Positions 25,086 through 35,564 of a DNA stretch of 64,000 nucleotides are shown in pieces. Positions within the stretch are counted from its first letter, which is position 1. The number at the start of each line of letters is the position of its first letter. The DNA is from Halochromatium salexigens (GTDB lineage: Bacteria; Pseudomonadota; Gammaproteobacteria; Chromatiales; Chromatiaceae). Location of the stretch: contig NZ_NHSF01000045.1 of NCBI RefSeq assembly GCF_016653295.1, forward strand, positions 7,096 to 71,095. Reading direction: 5' to 3'. The notes beneath the pieces are model-generated. The model was not told where the DNA came from and ran no database searches. It saw only the letters and a program-made list of their open reading frames with translations. Made by a program: the position numbers and the translations under genes.

Positions 25086-27803
25086 ATGTCCTGGAAACCT
25101 CTACTGATCATCTTGGGCGTCGTTCTCGCCGCCGCCGGACTCCTCTTCGCCGTCTTCTATTTCAACGCCTTCGTCGTTGACCTCTGGTGGTTTAACGCCC
25201 TCGACTATGGCCTGTACTTCTGGGCGCGGGTGCTCTACCAATCGCTCATCTTCCTGGTCTTCACCCTGTTCTTCTTCCTACTGTTCTTCCTCAACTTCTG
25301 GATCGGATCACGCTATTTGGGCGCGGAAACCCCAGCCCATCACGACCTCGAACATGGCTCAACGCCCGATGATCCAACGGCGCTCGGCGCGGGCGCAAGA
25401 CCCAGGTCCAAGTACCAACGGTTGTATGATCAGTTCCAGCGCGGTTCGCTGTGGTTCTACCTGCCGCTGTGCCTGGGCCTCGCCCTCTTGGTCGCGCTGC
25501 CGGTGTTCTCGCACTGGGAGCAGGCGCTGCTGTTCTTCTTCGCGCCCAACAGCGGTCTGACCGACCCCGCTTTTGGCAAGGACATCAGCTACTACCTGTT
25601 CTCGCTGCCGCTGTTCTCCTTGATCTGGCATGAGCTGCTCGCGGCCTCGCTGATCTTGCTCGTCGGCCTGGCCTCCCTCTATTGGCTTGAACAGCAGATG
25701 GTGGCGGGAAACCGCCGAAGGATGCGCATTGGCGCACGCATTCACCTAGGGCTCGCCATGGGTTTCGTGGTCCTGGTCGGCGCCTGGTATTTCGTCATGG
25801 ATCGCCAGATGCTGCTCTACAGCGATGCGCATGTGCCGATCTTTTCCGGCCCTGGCCATGTGGAGATGACCTTCATCCTAGCGCTGATCTGGGCCTGTTT
25901 GATCCTGTTCCTGATCCTGGGCGCCTTGGCCATCCTGTATCTCGAAACGCGCAAGGGCCTGCTCGCACTGTTTGCCATCGCGATCCTGTTCGTGGGCACC
26001 CTATCCTTCCGTTATTCGTCGTACGTCCCGGAACAGCTCCAGAAATACGTCGTCAAGCCCAACGAACTCGATCTGCAGGCACCCTATATCAAGCAGAATA
26101 TCCAAGCGACACTCGCGGCCTACGACCTACAAGATGTCGAAACCCGGCAATACCCGGTGCAGGACATCCCCTGGGATACCGGCGCCACCGACTTCACGAA
26201 GACCCTGGTCAATATCCCGATCTGGGATGAAGCCCTGCTGCGCCAGGTCTTCAAAGAACTCCAGGAGATTCGCGCTTACTACATCTTCAACACGGTGGAC
26301 GTTGACCGCTATACGGTGAACGACCATTACCAGCAGGTCGCGGTCGCCGCACGCGAGATCGATCTCGACAAACTACCGGCCGAATCCCGTAATTGGGTCA
26401 ATGAATGGATGAAATATACCCACGGTTACGGGGCCGTGATTGCGCCCACGACGCAAATCCAGGCCGGCCCGATCGACTGGCTGATGCAAGGCATCCCGCC
26501 GCGCTCAAATTCTGATCTCGCCATCGAGCAGCCGGGCATCTATTACGGCACTGGACACGCCTCGCCAGTGATCGCGCCGAACGAGAGCGGCGAGATCGAT
26601 TACGCCAGCGATGACGAACTGGTCTTGTCGGACTATGAGGGCAAGGGCGGCGTTGGTTTTTCGAGCTTGTTCCGACGCGCCATCTTCGCGCTCTATTTTC
26701 GCGAGGTGAACCTGCTCCTCACCAACCAAACCAACGAGGACAGCCGCCTCCTATTTCGGCGCAATATTACCGAGCGGATCGCGCGCTTGACGCCCTTTCT
26801 GCATCTCGACCCCCACCCCTATCCGGTCGTGACCTCCGAGCGGGTGTACTGGATTCAGGATACCTACACCCTGTCCTCTTGGTTCCCCTATGCATTCTCG
26901 ACGACCGCCGACGTCGATGGCAAAAGCCGCCACTTCAATTACATCCGCAATGCGGCCAAGGTGGTGGTCGACGCCTATGACGGCAGTGTCAACTACTACA
27001 TCACCGAGCCCGATGATCCGATCATTCGCGCCTATGCCCGCGCCTATCCCGGCTTGCTCAAGGATTTCGACGAGATGCCGGAGGAGCTAAAGCAGCATGT
27101 GCGTTATCCGAAACGCCTGTTCAAAATCCAGCTCGATGTCTACAGCCGGTATCACCAGACCAACCCCGGCATCTTCTTCAAACAGGAAGATCTCTGGGAG
27201 TTTTCCGAGGTGCAATGGGAGCACGAACTCCATGTCATGACGCCCTACTATGTGACGATCAATCTTCTCGATCCGGACCGGTTCGAGTTCAGCCTGCTCG
27301 CCCCGATGACCCCCAAGGACAAGAACAACATGCGCGCCCTGTTGGTGGTCGGAAACGACGGTGAAAACTATGGCCGCATCATGGCCTACAGCTTCCCCCG
27401 CGGCTCACTCGTCTATGGTCCCGCGCAGGCGGATGGCTTCTTGAAGCAGGATCCGGTCGTCACCCAGGAATTCGCACTCTGGAACCGGCGCGGCGCGCAA
27501 GCACAGCGGGGCCGTCTCATCGTGATGCCGATCGATGGCGTGATCACCTATATCCAAGGTGTCTTCCTGAAGGCTCAGACTGGCGCGAACATCCCGCAAC
27601 TGGTGCGCTTCATTACCAACGTTGGCTATCGGGTTTCGATGGAGCCTTCATTGGACGGGGCCTTCAATGCCCTCAACCGGACGGTACTGCACGAGGAGGA
27701 CCCGTCCCAGATCGAGCCTCCGGTTTCACCCCCGGTCGCACCGCTGGTTACCGATCCGAACGATAACCAACTGCTCCCGTCGGCGCCGACTGAGGACGAG
27801 TGA
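25086..27803 (+). CDS. UPF0182 (COG1615) membrane protein of unknown function
   Basis: The 905-residue product starts at ATG 25086 after GGAGA. About seven membrane segments lie in the first 310 residues (the first is PLLIILGVVLAAAGLLFAVF), and a large extracytoplasmic domain of nearly 600 residues follows. Family signatures include LRQVFKELQEIRAYYIFNTV, WMKYTHGYG, YYGTGHASPVI and the C-terminal GRLIVMPIDGVITYIQ. UPF0182 proteins are widespread in bacteria, but no reaction has been assigned. A frame open upstream to 24846 overlaps the thioredoxin-like gene and is not used. The arsenic genes upstream and phoU downstream give no clear functional hint. Confidence 0.9.
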   Translation: MSWKPLLIILGVVLAAAGLLFAVFYFNAFVVDLWWFNALDYGLYFWARVLYQSLIFLVFTLFFFLLFFLNFWIGSRYLGAETPAHHDLEHGSTPDDPTALGAGARPRSKYQRLYDQFQRGSLWFYLPLCLGLALLVALPVFSHWEQALLFFFAPNSGLTDPAFGKDISYYLFSLPLFSLIWHELLAASLILLVGLASLYWLEQQMVAGNRRRMRIGARIHLGLAMGFVVLVGAWYFVMDRQMLLYSDAHVPIFSGPGHVEMTFILALIWACLILFLILGALAILYLETRKGLLALFAIAILFVGTLSFRYSSYVPEQLQKYVVKPNELDLQAPYIKQNIQATLAAYDLQDVETRQYPVQDIPWDTGATDFTKTLVNIPIWDEALLRQVFKELQEIRAYYIFNTVDVDRYTVNDHYQQVAVAAREIDLDKLPAESRNWVNEWMKYTHGYGAVIAPTTQIQAGPIDWLMQGIPPRSNSDLAIEQPGIYYGTGHASPVIAPNESGEIDYASDDELVLSDYEGKGGVGFSSLFRRAIFALYFREVNLLLTNQTNEDSRLLFRRNITERIARLTPFLHLDPHPYPVVTSERVYWIQDTYTLSSWFPYAFSTTADVDGKSRHFNYIRNAAKVVVDAYDGSVNYYITEPDDPIIRAYARAYPGLLKDFDEMPEELKQHVRYPKRLFKIQLDVYSRYHQTNPGIFFKQEDLWEFSEVQWEHELHVMTPYYVTINLLDPDRFEFSLLAPMTPKDKNNMRALLVVGNDGENYGRIMAYSFPRGSLVYGPAQADGFLKQDPVVTQEFALWNRRGAQAQRGRLIVMPIDGVITYIQGVFLKAQTGANIPQLVRFITNVGYRVSMEPSLDGAFNALNRTVLHEEDPSQIEPPVSPPVAPLVTDPNDNQLLPSAPTEDE

Positions 27804-27933
27804 GTCGAGCGCTCCAGCGCGCCCTGGCTGCCGGCCAATCGGCAGCGCCGGGGCAGAGAGAAGCCCCCCAACCAAGCGCTTCTATGCGAAAATTCAATCA
27901 CTCACCCTTGCCCGACACCAGAGACTAGAAGCG

Positions 27934-28665
27934 ATGCAGCCGCATGACGATCACCATCACATCGTAAGTGCCTACGACCTCGAATTGGCCCATCTTCGCA
28001 GCTTGGTTGTCGAGATGGGCGCCTCGGTGGTGCAACAAACGCGTACCGCGGCCGAAGCACTCACACAGAGCAGTCATAGCAACGCAAGTGCCGTCATCAA
28101 CCGCGACCCGGAGATCGACGCCCAGAGCCTCGCCGCCGATGAAGAGGTGTTTCGGGTCATCGCCAAGCGCCAGCCAACAGCAATCGACCTGCGGCTGGTC
28201 TTGGCAACGGCTCGCATCGTCGGCGATCTAGAACGCGCGGGCGACAAGGCCAAGCGCATCGCCAAGCACACCCTGAAGCTGCTCGAGGCCGAGAGGACAC
28301 CCCTTGTGCCCGAGCAGGCCCTCGAACCCATGCGCAGGCTGATGGATATTGACTGTGAACTGCTACAGGGGGCCGTTGCCGGTCTCGTCGAGGCTGATCT
28401 CGACAAGGCGATCGCCGTCTTCCAAGCCGACTCACGGCTCAATGACGCCAGCGAACAGTTGCGCACCGCCCTCTTCGATCCCGCCGCAGGACTGAGTGGC
28501 GACCACTTCGCCGGCCTGCTGACGATTACCCATGCGCTCGAGCGAACGGGCAATCACGCCAACAATATCGCCGAGCAGGTGGCCTATGTGATCACGGGTG
28601 AGGATGTGCGTTTCCGCAACCGCGAGCTGCTCATCGATAGCCTGAGCAACTGGCGACGCGCCTAA
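27934..28665 (+). CDS. phoU: Phosphate-specific transport regulator PhoU
   Basis: This 243-residue all-helical protein has the two PhoU repeats, each with its metal-binding E/D-x3-D-type motif (DLERAGDKAKRIAKH in the first and ALERTGNHANNIAEQV in the second). PhoU links the Pst transporter to the PhoR/PhoB two-component system and restrains phosphate uptake when phosphate is plentiful. The start is ATG 27934 (MQPHDDHHHIVSAYDLEL), where the family alignment begins. Here phoU is on the opposite strand and converges on pstB instead of following it, so it is transcribed separately from pstSCAB. Confidence 0.95.
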   Translation: MQPHDDHHHIVSAYDLELAHLRSLVVEMGASVVQQTRTAAEALTQSSHSNASAVINRDPEIDAQSLAADEEVFRVIAKRQPTAIDLRLVLATARIVGDLERAGDKAKRIAKHTLKLLEAERTPLVPEQALEPMRRLMDIDCELLQGAVAGLVEADLDKAIAVFQADSRLNDASEQLRTALFDPAAGLSGDHFAGLLTITHALERTGNHANNIAEQVAYVITGEDVRFRNRELLIDSLSNWRRA

Positions 28666-28709
28666 TCACCACCGCGACTCACCGCTCTTATCCAGAGCTG
28701 AAACCGATG

Positions 28710-28728
28710 GCCCCGGCCATGCCGGGGC
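28710..28728. terminator. Bidirectional hairpin between phoU and pstB
   Basis: A perfect eight-base stem (GCCCCGGC with GCCGGGGC) and a three-base loop sit between the convergent stops of phoU (28665) and pstB (28738). The weak pyrimidine run after it makes it an imperfect but plausible terminator for both genes. Confidence 0.65.
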
Positions 28729-28737
28729 TTCGACACC

Positions 28738-29643
28738 TTAGCCGAAGCGACCAGTAATGTAGTCCTCGGTCAGCTTGTGCTGCGGCTGATTGAAGATGTC
28801 ATCGGTGGTGCCGACCTCGACGAGATCGCCGAGATGGAAGTAGGCGGTGCGTTGAGAGACACGCGCCGCTTGCTGCATCGAGTGCGTGACGATGGCAATC
28901 GTGTACTGCGCGCGCAGCTCATCGATCAGCTCCTCGATGATCGCGGTCGCGATCGGGTCTAGGGCCGAGCAGGGCTCGTCCATCAGGATCACCTCGGGTG
29001 AGACCGAGAGGGTGCGAGCGATACAGAGGCGCTGCTGCTGACCGCCGGAGAGACTGGTACCGGACGCATCGAGCCGATCCTTGACCTCTTTCCACAGGCC
29101 CGCGCGTTGCAGGCTGGTCTCGACCAGCTCATCAAGCTCGGCGCGACTGTTGGTCAGACCATGGATACGGGGGCCGTAGGCGATGTTCTCGTAGATCGAC
29201 TTCGGGAACGGATTTGGCTTCTGGAATACCATGCCGACCCGAGCACGAAGCGGCACCACATCGATGCTTTTGTCCTGGATCTCTTGGTCGTCGAGCTGGA
29301 TCGAGCCCTCCACCCGCGCTGTCGAGATGGTGTCGTTCATCCGGTTCAGGCAGCGCAGAAAGGTCGACTTGCCACACCCCGAGGGGCCGATCATCGAGAT
29401 GACCTCGTTCTGCCCGATATCGAGGCTGACGTCCTTGATCGCGTGATTGTCGTCGTACCAGACATTGACCTCCCGACACCGCATGCGGGGATTCGCCGAG
29501 GTAATCTCACCGACAGTGGTTGCGGTGGACTGATCTTGGCCCAGTTTATCGGCAGTCACTGTACTGGGTTTCGCTGCTATGGCTTCGGCGCTCGCGTTCA
29601 TTGGATACTCTGAAGATGGTCGATGAGATTTTTGAATCATCAC
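28738..29643 (-). CDS. pstB: Phosphate ABC transporter ATP-binding protein PstB
   Basis: This ATPase drives phosphate import with PstS, PstC and PstA at the cytoplasmic membrane. Walker A is GPSGCGKST, the Q-loop is [16 protein letters not shown], the ABC signature LSGGQQQR, and Walker [14 protein letters not shown]. All catalytic parts are intact. It is 301 residues from the start at 29643. An internal ATG at 29601 gives 287 and is equally possible, since neither has a clear ribosome site. The first 50 residues are a non-conserved extension either way. It is last in the pstSCAB order, 94 bases beyond pstA. Confidence 0.96.
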   Translation of the reverse strand: MMIQKSHRPSSEYPMNASAEAIAAKPSTVTADKLGQDQSTATTVGEITSANPRMRCREVNVWYDDNHAIKDVSLDIGQNEVISMIGPSGCGKSTFLRCLNRMNDTISTARVEGSIQLDDQEIQDKSIDVVPLRARVGMVFQKPNPFPKSIYENIAYGPRIHGLTNSRAELDELVETSLQRAGLWKEVKDRLDASGTSLSGGQQQRLCIARTLSVSPEVILMDEPCSALDPIATAIIEELIDELRAQYTIAIVTHSMQQAARVSQRTAYFHLGDLVEVGTTDDIFNQPQHKLTEDYITGRFG

Positions 29644-29737
29644 TCTGGTTCGTCATAGGGTGCTCTCTGCCCGCAGCGCACTGCAGGGACATAGCAACTG
29701 TCGCGGAGCAGGCGGATACTGTGCCGGGCAATGATCA

Positions 29738-31556
29738 TTACCAACGCCGCTCGAAGCGCCGGCGCAGCAGCACGGCGGTCAGGTTCATCAGGATCAGGAA
29801 GGCCAGCAGCACCATGATCGCGGCCGAAGTGCGTTCGACGAAGCCACGCTCGGGACTATCGGCCCAGAGGAAGATCTGCACCGGCAGGACCGTCGCCGCA
29901 TCAGTGAATCCTTGCGGCACGTCGACGATGAAGGCGATCATGCCGATCATCAACAAGGGCGCGCTCTCCCCAAGGGCCTGCGCCATGCCGATAATGGTGC
30001 CGGTCATCATCCCCGGCAGCGCCAGGGGCAGCACATGGTGCATCCTGGTCTGCAAGGGCGAGGCGCCGACCCCGAGCGCGGCCTCGCGGATCGAGGGCGG
30101 CACCGATTTCAGCGCCGCGCGGCTGGCGATGATGATGGTCGGCAGCGTCATCAAGGTCAGTACCATCGCCGCCACTAGTGGTGTCGAGCGCGGCACCCCG
30201 AAGAAGTTGATGAAGACCGCCAGTCCCAGCAGACCGAAGACGATCGAGGGCACGGCGGCGAGGTTGTTGATATTCACCTCGATCAGGTCGGTGATGCGAT
30301 TCTTCGGCGCGAACTCCTCCAGGTACAGCGCCGCGCCCACCGCGATCGGGAACGAGAACAGCAGTGTCAGCACCAAGGTGTAGAATGAGCCCACCACGGC
30401 GCCGCCGATACCGGCGAGTTCGGGCTCGCGCGAGGTCCCGTTGCTGAAGAAGAGCAGATTGAAGCGCTTGCTGAGCAGCCCGTCGTGCTGCAACTGCAGC
30501 ACCCAGGCGAGCTGCTGATCACTGAGACGGCGCGCATCCTCGGGGGTGGTCAGCTCGATGATGTGCCAGGTGCCCGACTCGGCCGGCGCCTCTGAGGCCG
30601 GTGGCACCAGCACCTTACCGCGGGCGCGATCCGCCTCCAGGGCCACCAGCTTGATCAGGCCGTCGTTGATGCGCAGCAGGAAGCTCGGCGCATCGGCACT
30701 CAGCACCAGCTCATCGCTGCCCGTGGCCTCCTCGCGCAGGGCCTGGATCCGAGTCTCCAAGCGCTCGATATCGCGCTCGTTGCGGGCGATCTCACGCGCG
30801 AACTCGTCGGCCTGCTCTGCCAGGAGATCGGATCGCTCGAGCTGAGTGGCCCGCAGGTCGCGATCACTCCGCGCCAGTCCTTGCTGGCGCTCGAGCTCAT
30901 CGGCCACGTCGTTGAGACGCTGGCGTGCCTGCTCAAGGATGGGCAGCAGGGCGCTGTCACTGCCCTCGATCCTCACCTCGTCACCGCGCTCGCCCATGCG
31001 GCCTTCGAGCTTCAGCGTACCAGCGCCCTGCGAGCGCACGATCGGCGTCGAGCGGCCTTTCATGAACATGTCGACATCGTCATCGACGAGCAGACGCACC
31101 GACTGCTCGGTGCCGATCACGCTCGGATCATCGGTCACCATGCGCCGCAGTTGCAGCGGCGCGCCCGGACTCAACAGCGCATCCAGGTTGCGCCGCTCGG
31201 TGCGACCGGTGACCTGCGGAAACTCGGCGCGCAAGGCATCACGGGCGAGCTTCCTGAAGTTCACGGCTCTGAGCTGACGCGCGACCTCGGTCTCATCGAG
31301 CACTCCGTCACGCAGCGTCCCATTCGGATCGATCGCCTCGGCCTCGAAGGCCACCGGCAGCTCGACATAGGACTGAAAGAAGGCGGTGTAGCCCTCGCTG
31401 ATGATGCTCACGAAGAGGATCAGCACGAAGCTGAGCCCCAGCACCACGCCGCTGGCGCCAAGCAGCCGGAAGCGGCGCTCGGCGGCATAGCGACGCTTGA
31501 GGCTGGCCTCGACGATCTCTTTCGGGCTGCGGGCGGGGCCGCTGGCAGTGGTTGGA

Positions 31557-31564
<8 letters not shown>
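29738..31564 (-). CDS. pstA: Phosphate ABC transporter permease PstA with large periplasmic insert
   Basis: The 608-residue protein is about twice the length of Escherichia coli PstA (296). One membrane segment near residues 35-60 is followed by about 310 residues of hydrophilic sequence including a coiled coil (about 190-240), the DUF3333-type region known from marine and pseudomonad PstA. Then comes the standard permease domain from about 380, with the EAA loop IREAALGVGASPLQTRMHHV. The start overlaps the pstC stop by eight bases, so the two are translationally coupled. The insert presumably faces the periplasm near PstS. Its role is not known. Confidence 0.94.
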
Positions 31565-32948
<1,384 letters not shown>

Positions 32949-32994
32949 AGCGGCGAGTGTTCTTTAACAAAAGACAAAACTAGGATCAAGCAAG

Positions 32995-33024
32995 ACGCCG
33001 GCAGCCCTTGCGGGCCACCGGCGT
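32995..33024 (-). terminator. Hairpin between pstS and pstC (attenuator or mRNA stabiliser)
   Basis: A stem of ACGCCGG with CCGGCGT contains an inner GCCC/GGGC stem and a four-base loop, separated by symmetric CA bulges. It lies just beyond the pstS stop and about 46 bases before the pstC start. Without a U-run on the transcript it is more likely a partial terminator or 3'-stabilising hairpin, giving more PstS than PstCAB. Confidence 0.6.
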
Positions 33025-33075
33025 TCATCAGCTGCGATGCCGCCTGGAGACGACATCAGGGCATCGAGCCAACCT

Positions 33076-34119
33076 TTACTTAGGGCTCGACATCGGCTCC
33101 AAGGCCTGCGCAGACTTGGCAACCTTCTCACGCATGTCTTCCGGCAGCGGGATCAGACCCTTATCAACCAGGTAGCCATCCGGTCCCCAAGCGTTCTCGC
33201 TGGTAAAGGCGGTCACATACTCTAGAATGCCAGGAATGGTACCGACATGGGCGTTCTTGACATAGAAGAAGAGCGAGCGCGACACCGGATAGTCGCCACT
33301 GGCGATGTTGTCGAAGGTCGGCTCGACACCATCGATGATGGTGCCCTGCAGCTTGTCGGTGTTCTGATCCAGGAAGCTGAAGCCGAAGATGCCGAGTGCA
33401 TCGGCGTTCCGGTCGAGCTTCTGCACGATCAGATTATCGTTCTCGCCGGCCTCAACATAGGCGCCATCTTCGCGCACGGTGCGGCAGATCGACTTGTACT
33501 TCGACTTGTCCTCGCCCTTGATGTCGGCGATCCAATCGAAGGTCTTGCAGCCCCCTTCCATCGCGATCTCGGCGAAGGCGTCACGGGTGCCAGAGGTCGG
33601 CGGTGGGCCGAGCACCTCGATGGCAACATCGGGCAGCTCAGGATTGACCTCCTTCCAGGTCTCATAGGGGTTCGGGACCAGCTCCTCGCCGCCCTCTGGG
33701 TTCGGCACATCCTTGGCCAGCGCCAGCCAGACGTCGCGCAGCGACAGCTCCAGCTGCGGTGCCTTCTTCGAGTTGGCGATGGCGATGCCGTCGTAGCCGA
33801 TCGTGACCTCGGTGATCTCCTCGACGCCGTTCTCCTGGCACTTTTCGAACTCCGAGACCTTCATCCGACGCGAGGCATTGGTGATGTCGGGTTGCTGAAC
33901 GCCGACGCCCGCGCAGAACAGCTTCATGCCACCGCCCGAGCCGGTCGACTCGATCTTTGGCGTCGGGAATTCGGTAGTGTTGCCGAACCGCTCCGCGACG
34001 GTGGTCGCAAACGGGAACACGGTCGAAGAGCCGACAATGTAGATGGTGTCGCGGGCCATCGCTTGCGACGACATAGAGAGCGCACCTAAAACAGCAACGG
34101 CAAGTACAGATTTCTTCAT
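33076..34119 (-). CDS. pstS: Periplasmic phosphate-binding protein PstS
   Basis: The 347-residue solute-binding protein captures phosphate for PstCAB. The signal peptide is clear (MKKSVLAVAVLGALSMSSQAMA, cleaved after AMA), followed by the phosphate-loop motif VGSSTVFPF and the ligand segment GSGGGMKLFCAGVG. A later loop TSGTRDAF supplies further phosphate ligands. Length and motifs match the long PstS family found with the DUF3333 type PstA. It is first in pstSCAB and is preceded by a three-repeat Pho box, so it should be induced by phosphate starvation through PhoB. Confidence 0.96.
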   Translation of the reverse strand: MKKSVLAVAVLGALSMSSQAMARDTIYIVGSSTVFPFATTVAERFGNTTEFPTPKIESTGSGGGMKLFCAGVGVQQPDITNASRRMKVSEFEKCQENGVEEITEVTIGYDGIAIANSKKAPQLELSLRDVWLALAKDVPNPEGGEELVPNPYETWKEVNPELPDVAIEVLGPPPTSGTRDAFAEIAMEGGCKTFDWIADIKGEDKSKYKSICRTVREDGAYVEAGENDNLIVQKLDRNADALGIFGFSFLDQNTDKLQGTIIDGVEPTFDNIASGDYPVSRSLFFYVKNAHVGTIPGILEYVTAFTSENAWGPDGYLVDKGLIPLPEDMREKVAKSAQALEPMSSPK

Positions 34120-34176
34120 GGAGAGACTCCATCAGCGGGTGAATCGAGCCTCGTATTTTCAACCTGAAGTGTTGTT

Positions 34177-34209
34177 GTATAGTGACAATCTCATGACGAT
34201 TTTATGACA
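34177..34209 (-). promoter_or_regulatory. Pho box: three 11-base PhoB repeats upstream of pstS
   Basis: On the minus strand, three consecutive 11-base units read TGTCATAAAAT, CGTCATGAGAT and TGTCACTATAC, matching the PhoB consensus (TGTCA plus an AT-rich half) at exact helical-turn spacing. The array lies 58-90 bases before the pstS start, the usual activator position overlapping the -35 region. It is the only such array noticed in the window, and phoB/phoR are not in it. Confidence 0.88.
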
Positions 34210-34334
34210 CCGCCCAAGCGCCACCCGCGCTTTATAGTCGCGCGCCTTGATCAATCGCCATAATGACTAAGAATCTCGCGTAAGCTTTTGAGCCTCAAAG
34301 GCTACCTGAACCCTCGGGTATCTTCACCATCCTG

Positions 34335-35564
34335 TCAGCCATCGCGCCGCACTGACGCCGGCCGCGAGGTCAGGAGCCGGAGCCATTCGACCGGAGCCAG
34401 TACCCGCCGTGGCGGCGCGGCGCCAAAACAGACCTGGATCAGGGTATCGACCAAGCGCTGCCCCTGGGCGCCGCGTCCGAACAGCCGATCGAACACCCAG
34501 GGCGTGAAGGCATGGCGCTGAGCCAACTGCATGAGCAGGAACAACGATCGAAAGCGCTCTCGCAGGCTGCCTGAATAGCCGGCGAGTGCCGCCGCTAGCA
34601 GCGGTCCCTCGGCCGGTGCCTGGCGCAGCGCGCCGAGGATCGAGGCGGCCGCCAGTGGCGCCGATTCCAGCGCGTAGTCGATGCCCTCGCCGGTGAACGG
34701 ATTGACCAAGCCGGCCGCCTCGCCCACCGCGAGCAGGCCATCGGCGCGCGTCGGGGCGCGCAGGAAATCACTGCGGATCGGATAGCCGGCGATGGCGCTC
34801 GCCGCCTGGCCATTGGCGCTGAGCTGGGACAGCGTGGGATGTTCAGCCAAGAGTCGTGACAACTGCGCGGTCGCACTCACGCCCTCAGCGCCGCTATACC
34901 AGTAGCCGAGATTGGCGCTGTTCGGCCCGGTCGGGAACAGCCAGGCATACCCGGGCAAGGGCAGATGATCGAAGAAAAAGCGCAGATCCGGCCCCGGCGG
35001 CGGCATCGCCGGCAAGTAACAGCGTGCCGCGATGCTGTGCACCGGGCCGCTCGGCGCCAGCGGCGTGTGCTTGATCAGCGACAGCGCGGCGCCGGTCGCG
35101 ATGACCACGAGCCGCGCCGACAGCCTCTCGCCCTCGAGTTCGACACCGCCGCTCGGGCACAGGGCACGCACATGCCCGACGCGGAACCGCGCCCCGGCCG
35201 CGAGCGCCTGCTGCTGGAGCAGATGATCGAAGCGCCGGCGCGGCAACACCAGGGTTCGGTTTGGCAGCGCGCCCTCGCCGCTGATCGCCGTCTCGGCCTC
35301 GGCACCACCGGGCGCGCGAAAGTGAATCCGGGTCGCCTGATGGGCCTCGGCGACCACTGCGTCCAAGCATTCCAGCTCCGCGAGCGCCTGCTGAGCGCGC
35401 GGACTCAGGCAATCGCCGCAGACCTTGTCGCGCGGAAACGCCGATTTGTCGATCAACAGGGTCGAAACGCCGGCGCGCGCGAGATGATAGGCCGTCGCAC
35501 TGCCGGCGGGACCGGCGCCGACGACGATGACCTGCTGGCGCTGATCAGGTCGATCAGCACGCAC
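34335..35564 (-). CDS. FAD-dependent oxidoreductase, geranylgeranyl-reductase family
   Basis: This is a 409-residue flavoprotein from the GTG at 35564, overlapping the upstream gene's stop by 11 bases. The FAD dinucleotide fold is QVIVVGAGPAGSATAYHLAR with the acidic end IDKSAFPRDKVCGDCLSP. The second FAD motif is GLLAVGEAAGLVNPFTGEGI. The PRDKVCGD and PFTGEGID motifs are typical of the geranylgeranyl reductase/ChlP group, which saturates isoprenoid double bonds in chlorophylls, archaeal lipids and quinones. The substrate here is not evident. The frame continues upstream to 35648 inside the next gene, but that part lacks homology. Its coupling to a CrtC/tocopherol-cyclase-like gene suggests joint action on one prenylated or carotenoid molecule. 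Confidence 0.82.
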   Translation of the reverse strand: MRADRPDQRQQVIVVGAGPAGSATAYHLARAGVSTLLIDKSAFPRDKVCGDCLSPRAQQALAELECLDAVVAEAHQATRIHFRAPGGAEAETAISGEGALPNRTLVLPRRRFDHLLQQQALAAGARFRVGHVRALCPSGGVELEGERLSARLVVIATGAALSLIKHTPLAPSGPVHSIAARCYLPAMPPPGPDLRFFFDHLPLPGYAWLFPTGPNSANLGYWYSGAEGVSATAQLSRLLAEHPTLSQLSANGQAASAIAGYPIRSDFLRAPTRADGLLAVGEAAGLVNPFTGEGIDYALESAPLAAASILGALRQAPAEGPLLAAALAGYSGSLRERFRSLFLLMQLAQRHAFTPWVFDRLFGRGAQGQRLVDTLIQVCFGAAPPRRVLAPVEWLRLLTSRPASVRRDG

